A stretch of 64,000 nucleotides of DNA from contig CAMJGD010000017.1 of assembly GCA_946405135.1 (NCBI GenBank), positions 1 to 64,000 on the forward strand, read 5' to 3'. The notes beneath the pieces were generated by a model. The model searched no databases. It saw only the letters and a program-made list of their open reading frames with translations, and had not been told where the DNA came from. Numbering within the stretch: position 1 is the first letter of the stretch; every line of letters starts with the position of its first letter. The position numbers were made by a program, and so were the translations under genes. Positions 56,530 through 64,000 of this stretch are shown here, piece after piece. Source of the DNA: an uncultured Clostridiaceae bacterium (GTDB lineage Bacteria > Bacillota > Clostridia > Clostridiales > Clostridiaceae).

Positions 56530-59500
56530 CTAAGCTCTTCTTTTCTTTGAAGCTGCAGTCATAGCAAATCCTAGTCCAATCATTATAGTACCAAAAGATA
56601 TTAATAAATTGGTATTAACTAAAGAACCAGTCTTTACAAGTTTGCCAGAGTTATTGTTTCCTGAATCTTTTCCTGGTTTATTTCCTGGATTATCTGCTGG
56701 TTTGTCCTTTTTAATTTCAAAAGCCACTGTATTTTTGGATTGATTTCCAGCCTTATCTACTGCAGTTACAACTAATTCATACTTACCTATTTCTGATATT
56801 GGTGTTCCTTCATATGCTTTTCCATTTAAGGTTATTTTAACTGCAGCATCTTTATCATCTATCTCTATTATAGGACTTACAGAACCACTATATACTTTTC
56901 CAGGCTCTACACCCTTTATAGTTATAGCTGGTGCAGTCTTGTCTATCTGGAATTTGTATACTGCTTCTGTATTATTTCCAGCTTCATCTACTGCTGTTAT
57001 AGTTAATTCATATTTGCCTTCTTCTGATATTTCTTTTCCGTCATAAGGATTTCCATTTAACATTGATTTAACCACAGCATTGGCTTTGTTTACTTTTATT
57101 ATTGGAGTTATTGGCTTATTATATAAGCTTCCATCTGCTACACCTTCTACAGTTATAACAGGAGCTTCTTTGTCTATTATTACACTCATAGTTTTAATAG
57201 TTTCATGTCCAAAATTATCTATAGCTTTTAATTCTATCTTCATGCCGTCTTCAACAGGTATTGTTTCTTCAAAAGGTCTTATATTCTTATCTGCACCCAT
57301 TTCTCCATCTAGTGAAACATTGAACATATTCTTTCCATTTATATAGAATTTGTAACCTACTGTATTATCTGATACTTTTCCTTTTAATAGTATAGAATCT
57401 TTATTGGTTACAACATTTCCATCCTTATTAACGGATGGAGATTCTAATTCTATGATAGGAGCTATAGAGTCATAATAAACTTTAGTAGAATAGTTCTTTA
57501 ATATTTCATTCTCTAGGCTTTCTGCATAAACAGGAATATAATTTAATCCTTGTTCTAGTTTAACTCCTACGCTAAAGGTTAAATCATCTTTTATTTCAGC
57601 TTCTACATTGTTTATCTTTAAAACTTTTATAGGAGCTGTTACTTTACCTGTTACAGTGTAAACATCATCTTTAGTATTTTTTTCATTAAGTTCAATAACT
57701 CCTTTAAAATTATCAAAAGTTACTTCAGGTTTAAAGTTACCTTCTTTAACTTTTATAGAACTCATTCCAATATTGCCAGCCCTATCCAATACACCTATAG
57801 TAATATCGTTATAAGAGTTTTCCTTTAAATCAATATTACAGCTGTAGCTTCCATCCTGATTATGATTAAACTTAACTTCTTTAGACTCACCATTTATGAG
57901 AACCACTAAATCATATGGATTTATTCCAGAACCTTCGTCTGTAGCTGTCCACTTTAATTCATAATTTTTTGTTTCGGAAGTTTTAGCTGAAACTATATTA
58001 ACTTTAGGCTCTGTAACATCAATCTTTACAGGTATCTTAAAATCTTGAGGTTTAGCATTTGGAATGTCAACCCAGGATTTTACATTTAGGAAATAATCTC
58101 CTTCTGGAACAGGTTCGTATTTGCCTGTTTTGTTATTATAAAGCTTTCCATCCCAAGCTAAGGATTCGAGGATTTGAGGATTATTTCCGCCTTTTCCGTC
58201 ATTAAATACATTTTTTCTTATATTTTCTTCCTGTTTAAGTTCGCTTATTAACTTTCCATCCTTATCCAATAGTTCAGTGACAGTTTTCTTTGCATTTCTC
58301 AAGTAATATAGATAAGGAATTATTTTGTCTCCTATTTTATCACCATTTGGAGATATAGCTATATATTCTGGTTTTATTATAACTTTTCCTTCTTTATCTT
58401 TTCCATCGTATCCTAAATATTGTTCATCATCGTCATATTTTGTTAATGCTAAGGAAACTGGTAATAAATTATCGTTATTTTCTTGCCACGCTGCATAATT
58501 TATTATCCTTTCCTTTGACCAATCTCCATAGTATCCCATGAATGGTACTACTAGAGAAGGAGCTTCGCCTTTAGCATTAAACTTTATAAAACCTTCTATA
58601 AATCTTTCTGTAGTTACTTTATCGGAAAGGTTTATAGTCGCAGTTAATTTAACTTGTCCCTTAGCTGGTACAGTAACTTCAGTCTTATCAAAGGTTACTT
58701 TTCCATCTTCAGGCTTAAGTGCTACGTCATAAGACATAGAAGCAATTCCCCAGTCTTCTGCCTGCTCTGTTAAAACTCCTCCAAAGTTTTCAACATCATA
58801 AGAAGCAGCTTTGTCTCCATAGTTCTTTAAAGTTATTTCAAAGCTGGCATTCTTACCCATTTCCTTAAGGGATACTACTGCTCTTTCATCTTTTCCTACA
58901 GCTATAACTTTATTGTTTATAGCATTTTTCATCTGAATTAATCCAGCACCTTGTCTTCTTGGAGAATACGGTACAGCTGGATGTTTCTTGTCCATTTTAA
59001 TTTCAGCAGTATTTATAGAAGTATTCTTTGCAAACTCAACTAATTCTCTTTTTTGAAGTCCAAGATTCATCTTTTTTATAGCTTGAAGAATTAATGCTTC
59101 TCCTCCTGAAACATGAGGTGCAGCCATAGATGTTCCGCTCATAGACTCATATTGATTATTATTTACTGTAGAATAAATATTTCCTCCTGGACCTGCTATT
59201 TCAGGTTTAAAATCAAGATTTGGTGTAGGTCCCCAGGAAGTACTAGCATCAAAGTCATTTTTATTAACATTTTCAGTAGAAGCTATAAAGTCTCCAAAAG
59301 TTAGCTTTAATCCTTTTTCTATTAATGACTTTAAAGCAACACCATCTTTGTTTGACAAAAATACTCCTGGTATCTTAACTGAAGGATCTGTAGCCATATT
59401 TAGATAGGAATTATCTCCATCCTTATTATAAACTATAGCTCCTGCAGCTCCTGCAGCCTGTGCATTTAATTTTTTTTCTATAAAGGTTGTATCTCCTCTT

Positions 59501-60900
59501 TGCATAAGAGCAATTTTTTTATTTAAATCTTTACCTTTGAAGTCTCCTGGTTTTCCAAGTCCGCAATCTACTAATTCAAATTCATCTGTAGGCTTAAATA
59601 CATTTACAGGATTTATTTCTGACAAAGTGTATCCTATTAATTCTGTTTTACCTTCTGCTTTATACTGAAAAGCTGGTAATGTAACATTACTATTCTGGAA
59701 GTTAGCAACCTGAAGAGACTCTATTGCTAATCCTGGTGACCCTACAAGACCTGTATCTGACATAGATGCAAATTTTAAAGGTGCTGAGGAATATTGAGAG
59801 TTTCCTGCAGAAACTACTACAACTACTCCTGCCTCAACAGCATTTCTTATAGCTCTCTGTTCAGGATCATCTGGATCTTGGAAGGAAGCTGTAGAGCCTA
59901 AGCTCATGTTTATTACATCGGCACTATGAGCTACAGAATCTTCTATAGCTGCCACTATGTCATCTGAGAAAGCTCCAGCACTTTCGGGACCATTAGAAAA
60001 TACTTTCATAGCAAGAAGCTGTGCCTGAGGTGCAACACCTTGAACAGCTTTTAAGTTTTTTACTTCCTCTGGATCTCCATTTGCTGCTACTATACCTGCT
60101 ACATGCATACCGTGCATGCTGTCAGTTCTATCTATAACTTCATCATTTCTATCTGCAAAGTTATATCCATAAGGAACTTTATCTGTATAGTATTTTCCAG
60201 GTCCCTTAGGATTTTTATCTTTTAACTTCATTTGAGAAGCATCTTTTGGTGAAGTCATATCTTTATGGGTATAATCTATACCAGTATCAATTATAGATAC
60301 AACCATTCCTTCACCTTTATACCCCAATTCTTCCCAAACATTATAAGCTTGAGTTAATTCCTTTGCTGACTTCATCTGTGGATAATATATTTTAGCTTCA
60401 CTTACCTTTAGTACTCCAGGTATATTACTAATCTTTTCTATATCTCCTCTTTTAGTTTCTATGCTAAAGCCATTAATTAAATTTCCATAACTATGTCTTA
60501 CGCTTGTCCCAGATATAGCCTTAACTTTAGCTTTTACATTATCTTGTTTTGCTTTAACTGCATCTACCTCTGTTTTAGTTGCAATTCTAGTCTTTTTCAC
60601 CTGTTCCCCAGCAGGCTTATCTTCTAATTGCACAATAGCCCTAACTTTTTCATTAGGATCTTCTGTTTTTATTGGAGCATTCTCATTTTTTACAGCTTCT
60701 TCTGGATATTTAACTCCTGAGAACCTGTCGTTTTGTGAGAACTTTGATTTCAGCTCCACATTTTTAAGTAAGAGTTCTTTTACAGCATCTGTACTATTTT
60801 GAGCTGCACTTACCTTTTGTGTCCCACTGCCAAAGCCCAAGGATAATACAAATAGCAAGCTTAGTGCTTTTGACATGGATTTTTTAAAGCTTTTTTTCAT
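56530..60900 (-). CDS. Cell-surface subtilisin-like protease with Ig-like repeats
   Basis: This 1456-residue protein has a signal peptide (KKSFKKSMSKALSLLFVLSL, cut near VSA), an I9-like propeptide (about 85-175) and an S8 catalytic domain. The triad is D205 (IIDTGIDYTH), H263 (SMHGMHVAG) and S591 (SGTSMAAPHVSG). A PA domain is inserted at about 430-545. Fn3-like and strand-rich domains follow, and then two tandem repeats (about 1240-1410, each ending TAVD.AGN....V.F.I.K). The C-terminus LVKTGSLVNT, a hydrophobic segment and KKRRA form a sortase-type anchor, but the motif is LVKTG and not LPxTG. It resembles lactocepin/C5a-peptidase-type proteases. The ATG has GGGGGTC upstream. Confidence 0.95.
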   Translation of the reverse strand: MKKSFKKSMSKALSLLFVLSLGFGSGTQKVSAAQNSTDAVKELLLKNVELKSKFSQNDRFSGVKYPEEAVKNENAPIKTEDPNEKVRAIVQLEDKPAGEQVKKTRIATKTEVDAVKAKQDNVKAKVKAISGTSVRHSYGNLINGFSIETKRGDIEKISNIPGVLKVSEAKIYYPQMKSAKELTQAYNVWEELGYKGEGMVVSIIDTGIDYTHKDMTSPKDASQMKLKDKNPKGPGKYYTDKVPYGYNFADRNDEVIDRTDSMHGMHVAGIVAANGDPEEVKNLKAVQGVAPQAQLLAMKVFSNGPESAGAFSDDIVAAIEDSVAHSADVINMSLGSTASFQDPDDPEQRAIRNAVEAGVVVVVSAGNSQYSSAPLKFASMSDTGLVGSPGLAIESLQVANFQNSNVTLPAFQYKAEGKTELIGYTLSEINPVNVFKPTDEFELVDCGLGKPGDFKGKDLNKKIALMQRGDTTFIEKKLNAQAAGAAGAIVYNKDGDNSYLNMATDPSVKIPGVFLSNKDGVALKSLIEKGLKLTFGDFIASTENVNKNDFDASTSWGPTPNLDFKPEIAGPGGNIYSTVNNNQYESMSGTSMAAPHVSGGEALILQAIKKMNLGLQKRELVEFAKNTSINTAEIKMDKKHPAVPYSPRRQGAGLIQMKNAINNKVIAVGKDERAVVSLKEMGKNASFEITLKNYGDKAASYDVENFGGVLTEQAEDWGIASMSYDVALKPEDGKVTFDKTEVTVPAKGQVKLTATINLSDKVTTERFIEGFIKFNAKGEAPSLVVPFMGYYGDWSKERIINYAAWQENNDNLLPVSLALTKYDDDEQYLGYDGKDKEGKVIIKPEYIAISPNGDKIGDKIIPYLYYLRNAKKTVTELLDKDGKLISELKQEENIRKNVFNDGKGGNNPQILESLAWDGKLYNNKTGKYEPVPEGDYFLNVKSWVDIPNAKPQDFKIPVKIDVTEPKVNIVSAKTSETKNYELKWTATDEGSGINPYDLVVLINGESKEVKFNHNQDGSYSCNIDLKENSYNDITIGVLDRAGNIGMSSIKVKEGNFKPEVTFDNFKGVIELNEKNTKDDVYTVTGKVTAPIKVLKINNVEAEIKDDLTFSVGVKLEQGLNYIPVYAESLENEILKNYSTKVYYDSIAPIIELESPSVNKDGNVVTNKDSILLKGKVSDNTVGYKFYINGKNMFNVSLDGEMGADKNIRPFEETIPVEDGMKIELKAIDNFGHETIKTMSVIIDKEAPVITVEGVADGSLYNKPITPIIKVNKANAVVKSMLNGNPYDGKEISEEGKYELTITAVDEAGNNTEAVYKFQIDKTAPAITIKGVEPGKVYSGSVSPIIEIDDKDAAVKITLNGKAYEGTPISEIGKYELVVTAVDKAGNQSKNTVAFEIKKDKPADNPGNKPGKDSGNNNSGKLVKTGSLVNTNLLISFGTIMIGLGFAMTAASKKRRA

Positions 60901-61245
60901 TGAATGACCCCCTTTTTTTATTGAGGCAGCTTGTAGGATAAGTTATTTTACACTTACTACCTCATTAACCATTATTTTAGCATTAACTTATTTTTCTTAC
61001 AATAGATTATATTAACTTTTTAAAATATTTTAAATATACAGTTATAAGAAAGTAATTATTAAATTGTTATCATTTTATTCTGTAATATAACGTAATTTAA
61101 TGTATTTATTCGGATATATTTTATTAAATTAATAGCCTTTTATCGACTGTTAAAGTCGATAAAAGGCTATTTAAAAGCTAATATTATATTATCAGTTCTA
61201 AATCTTATAGATTATTTTTTTCTGTGATATTTGAAACTTTAGGTT
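60901..61245. other. Intergenic region with a strong hairpin
   Basis: No gene is visible. A perfect 18-bp stem (AATAGCCTTTTATCGACT with its complement, 61131-61171) lies downstream of the deacetylase gene and may terminate it, although the T-run is weak. The left part should carry the protease promoter. Confidence 0.6.
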
Positions 61246-62214
61246 CTACTTTAATGCAGCAAATCTATAACCTTGACTTTTTAGATATTCAATAATAAGA
61301 GGAAGTGCTTCTGCTGTAGAACTTTTAGCTGGAGCATCATGCATTAAGATTACTATTTTTTCTTGATTTCCTACAGTTTCTTTCACTCTATTTAAAAGTC
61401 TATCTGCAGATATATTTTGACCTTCTGCATCTCCATTTAGACAATTCCAGTCAATATATACCATACCTTTGTCTTTTAATATATTTTTATAAGGTTCTTT
61501 ACTTTTTTCAAAAGAACCTCCTGGAAATCTGAAAAGTCTAGTATCAAAAGATGGCCCTAATATAGATTTTAAAAGTCTATCTGTATCATTTAATTCTTTT
61601 TCAAAATTTTTTTCATCCGAATAAACTTTAGAAAATTCATGAGTGTAGGAATGGTTTCCAATGGAATGACCTTTATCGTATTCTTTCTTTATTATATCTT
61701 CATTTTCTTTTGCCATATCTCCTATAATAAAAAATGTAGCCTTTATATGATAATCATCTAAAATTTTTAATATTTTAGGCGTAACTTTATTGCTTGGACC
61801 ATCATCAAAAGTTAGATATGCAACTTTGTCCCCATTTTTCTTAAATGCATCTTCATATTTAACATAGGATTTTGATGAACCATTGTTAATTTTCTTGGAA
61901 TTATCCTCTATATCCTTTGACTTTTTAGCTCTACTATCTAAATCAGAATGTTCCTTAAGTTTAATAGAAGCATTACTGTCTTTATTTTCTTCTAATCCTA
62001 CCATAAGTTTTTTATAGCCTTCTTCATAATACTTTTCTGTTTCTTCTTTATATTTCAAGGTTTCATTTTGTATAATAGCCTCAGTTTTTACACTTATAAA
62101 AATATATCCTCCAAGTATACCACTCATATATAGTATTATGAATAAAAATAGGATTCTAAATATTTTTGAAGTTATTTTTTTGCTTAAAGATTTTAATTTT
62201 GTTAATGTCCTCAC
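61246..62214 (-). CDS. Membrane-anchored polysaccharide deacetylase
   Basis: This protein of 322 residues starts at GTG 62214, five bases after GGGGGGTG. One membrane segment lies at about 20-45, followed by a charged linker and then a NodB homology domain (about 130-322). Metal and catalytic motifs are AYLTFDDGPS (the Asp pair), GNHSYTHEF (the H-x3-H metal pair), RFPGGSF, DWNCLNGDAEG and ILMHDAP. It would remove acetyl groups from peptidoglycan or a similar polymer outside the membrane, as PdaA/PdaC-type enzymes do. The substrate is not certain. Confidence 0.93.
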   Translation of the reverse strand: MRTLTKLKSLSKKITSKIFRILFLFIILYMSGILGGYIFISVKTEAIIQNETLKYKEETEKYYEEGYKKLMVGLEENKDSNASIKLKEHSDLDSRAKKSKDIEDNSKKINNGSSKSYVKYEDAFKKNGDKVAYLTFDDGPSNKVTPKILKILDDYHIKATFFIIGDMAKENEDIIKKEYDKGHSIGNHSYTHEFSKVYSDEKNFEKELNDTDRLLKSILGPSFDTRLFRFPGGSFEKSKEPYKNILKDKGMVYIDWNCLNGDAEGQNISADRLLNRVKETVGNQEKIVILMHDAPAKSSTAEALPLIIEYLKSQGYRFAALK

Positions 62215-62346
62215 AGCATCACCCCCCATTAAAATATATGGAATATTGTTTAGAATATGTATTATATTTCCATATATTTATAATATCACTTTATCCGCTA
62301 AAGGGGTTACAAAAAAATTACTTCTTACTTTTTTACCTCTTACCTT

Positions 62347-63555
62347 TTACCTCTTACTTCTTACTTTACCCGAAGCACATTTCTTTATTGATTTCTCTCC
62401 ATACCTTTCTCTTATGGCATCTATAGTTTTGTCAATAGATTTTTCTTTTTCACTTTTCTTTATATCAAAGTCAGAATCAAATAAAGTTAATTGCTGCATA
62501 CCTTGCTCTGTAAGTTGTGCTAGGGTTACACCCAATAGTCTTATGGGATCTCTTTTCCAACCCTCATCAAAAAGCTCTACTGCTGTATTATATACAGTCT
62601 TTGTAGAATCTGTAGGATTAGGCAGCTTTTTTTGATGAGAATAGCTTTTAAAATCTGAATTTTTAATATTAACTCCTATCGAAAAGCAATATTTATTTTC
62701 TTTTCTAAGTCTTGATGCCACCTGTTCGCTTAATTCTAATAATATTTTATGTGCTTCTTCTCTATTTGTCACATCTTCTGCTAGGGTAGTTTCATTGCTT
62801 ATATTCTTAATATCATAGCTGTCCGAACTTACTTTAGAATCATCTATACCTCTAGCATATTGCCAAATAAGTTTTCCATAGCTTTTAAATTTATCTTGCA
62901 AAATATCAACATCATAGCTGGCTAAATCTCCTATGGTAAATATATACATATTATTGAGTTTTTCCGTAGCTCTTTTACCTACCATAAATAGTTCACTTAC
63001 AGGTAAAGGCCATAGCTTTTTTTCAACTTCTTCAACATAAAGAGTATTTACTTTATCGGGTTTTTTAAGTTCTGAAGCCATTTTTGCTAGTAATTTGTTG
63101 GAGGATATTCCTACATTTACAGTGAATCCAAATTTTGATTTTATAGAATTTTTCATAGTTTCAGCTAATTTAAAAGCATCTTCTTTAGTATGGACTCCCA
63201 TATCTAAGAAACATTCATCAATAGAATACTGTTCAAGGTAAGGAGTATATTCTTTTAAAAAGTTCATCATATTATGGCTGTAATCTCTATATACTGAAAA
63301 AATAGGAGGAATAATTAAAATATTAGGACACTTTTTTCTAGCAGAAAATAGGCTTTCTCCTGTAACTATGCCATAGGCTTTTGCTGGATTAGATTTTGCT
63401 AAAACTACTCCTCTCCTAGAGTTCTCATCTCCACCTATTACAGAAGGAACTTTTCTAATATCTACATCTTTATTCTTTTTTAACATATCTACAGCAGACC
63501 AAGAAAGAAAAGCAGAATTTACATCAACATGAAAAATCACTGGAATTTTATCCAT
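62347..63555 (-). CDS. dinB: DNA polymerase IV (Y family)
   Basis: This 402-residue translesion polymerase has its catalytic residues D11 (IFHVDVNSAF) and D113-E114 (YSIDECFLD) intact, with GESLFSARKKCP and VNVGISSNKLLAKMASEL in the palm. A helix-hairpin-helix region (LFMVGKRATEKLNNM) and a little-finger domain (LLGVTLAQL) follow. A short region near 370 (QLTLFD) fits the beta-clamp binding motif. ATG 63555 has GGAGG upstream. It belongs to the longer branch of Firmicutes DinB/UvrX-like proteins. Confidence 0.93.
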   Translation of the reverse strand: MDKIPVIFHVDVNSAFLSWSAVDMLKKNKDVDIRKVPSVIGGDENSRRGVVLAKSNPAKAYGIVTGESLFSARKKCPNILIIPPIFSVYRDYSHNMMNFLKEYTPYLEQYSIDECFLDMGVHTKEDAFKLAETMKNSIKSKFGFTVNVGISSNKLLAKMASELKKPDKVNTLYVEEVEKKLWPLPVSELFMVGKRATEKLNNMYIFTIGDLASYDVDILQDKFKSYGKLIWQYARGIDDSKVSSDSYDIKNISNETTLAEDVTNREEAHKILLELSEQVASRLRKENKYCFSIGVNIKNSDFKSYSHQKKLPNPTDSTKTVYNTAVELFDEGWKRDPIRLLGVTLAQLTEQGMQQLTLFDSDFDIKKSEKEKSIDKTIDAIRERYGEKSIKKCASGKVRSKR

Positions 63556-63756
63556 AGATACAGAGCCTCCTATAATAAATAAATTAGCATCTTAAGATAG
63601 TTTATAACAATTATATCAAATATAATTGTTATTTACATCCTTATTATAAATTATAAAATAACTATTATTTTATGTCTAAATATTGAAAATTTTCTGTTAC
63701 CATGCTACAATATAGAAAATATATACATTTTTTTGCGCAAGGTAGGTGGAAAACTC

Positions 63757-64000
63757 ATGAAAAAGTTTATTTCTAATAAAGTATTTATTTCTACCTTATC
63801 ACTAATAACTTTCTTTTTTTATTCTCCTATAAAACTTCTAGTGCTTTAGATACAAAAAATATACTTATAATACACTCTTATAATGAAGGTTTTGAATGGA
63901 CAAGTTCCTTGTCCAGTGGAATCAAAGATACACTAAAATCTAGTGGTCAAAGTGTAAATACCTATTTTGACTATATGAATTTAAAAGAAATATCTGAGGA
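63757..64000 (+). pseudogene. ABC-type binding-domain protein, frameshifted in the signal peptide, partial
   Basis: ATG 63757 opens a signal peptide (KKFISNKVFISTLSLITFFF) that ends at TAG 63847 in the annotated frame. After a run of seven Ts (63814-63820), another frame continues as KTSSALDTKNILIIHSYNEG and FEWTSSLSSGIKDTLKSSGQ to the window edge. One extra T in the run would join the two perfectly (FFFLFSYKTSSALD). The second part resembles periplasmic binding domains found in sensor proteins. It could be a real pseudogene, a phase-variable tract, or a sequencing error. Confidence 0.6.

Overview
The window is strongly AT-rich and carries a small acid-soluble spore protein gene, a tryptophan T-box, a BirA box in front of bioY, and clostridial CRISPR repeats ending in GGGATTGAAAC. 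Together these point to a spore-forming Clostridium. I cannot fix the species from sequence alone.

Layout. (1) 1-3450 is the end of an integrative element: a secreted protein cut by the window edge, a membrane-anchored protein, a small hypothetical protein, an excisionase-like protein and a tyrosine recombinase. (2) 3453-6760 is CRISPR array 1 (50 repeats, 49 spacers), with its leader on the right. (3) 7180-17159 is a type III-D effector operon read leftwards: two CARF proteins, Cas10, single Cas7, Csx10, double Cas7, Csx19 and a large RAMP with a zinc ribbon. A separate DUF3800-like gene lies upstream (17449-19569). (4) 19738-26250 is CRISPR array 2 (99 repeats, 98 spacers). (5) 26478-34932 is a complete type I-B operon (cas6-cas8b-cas7-cas5-cas3-cas4-cas1-cas2). 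(6) 35221-36130 holds decayed genes. (7) 36137-41078 is CRISPR array 3 (75 repeats, 74 spacers). (8) 41465-64000 is ordinary chromosome: methyltransferase, fRMsr, antiporter plus PII-like protein, trpP, bioY, double receiver protein, MutS-like ATPase, histidine kinase, yhaO-yhaN, SASP, a cell-surface subtilase, polysaccharide deacetylase, dinB, and a frameshifted binding-protein gene at the right edge.

How the immune parts fit. All three arrays read leftwards from related leaders of about 145 bp. Only one cas6 and one cas1-cas2-cas4 set are visible, so they probably serve both effector modules and all arrays. Overlapping spacers taken repeatedly from the same targets let the PAM be read from the window itself: in four of five informative cases, covering all three arrays, the base triplet next to the spacer's leader-side end is TAA, which is a 5'-TTA PAM in crRNA sense. 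Array 1, next to the III-D operon, has the same repeat core and leader as array 2 but a different crRNA 5' handle (ATACTATT, later ATACTATG, instead of ATTGAAAC). The point where its handle changes from T to G coincides with one spacer whose own terminal base explains the change. These array observations, the degenerate Card1-like nuclease, the CARF protein without a recognisable effector, and the DUF3800-like neighbour are the most unusual content.
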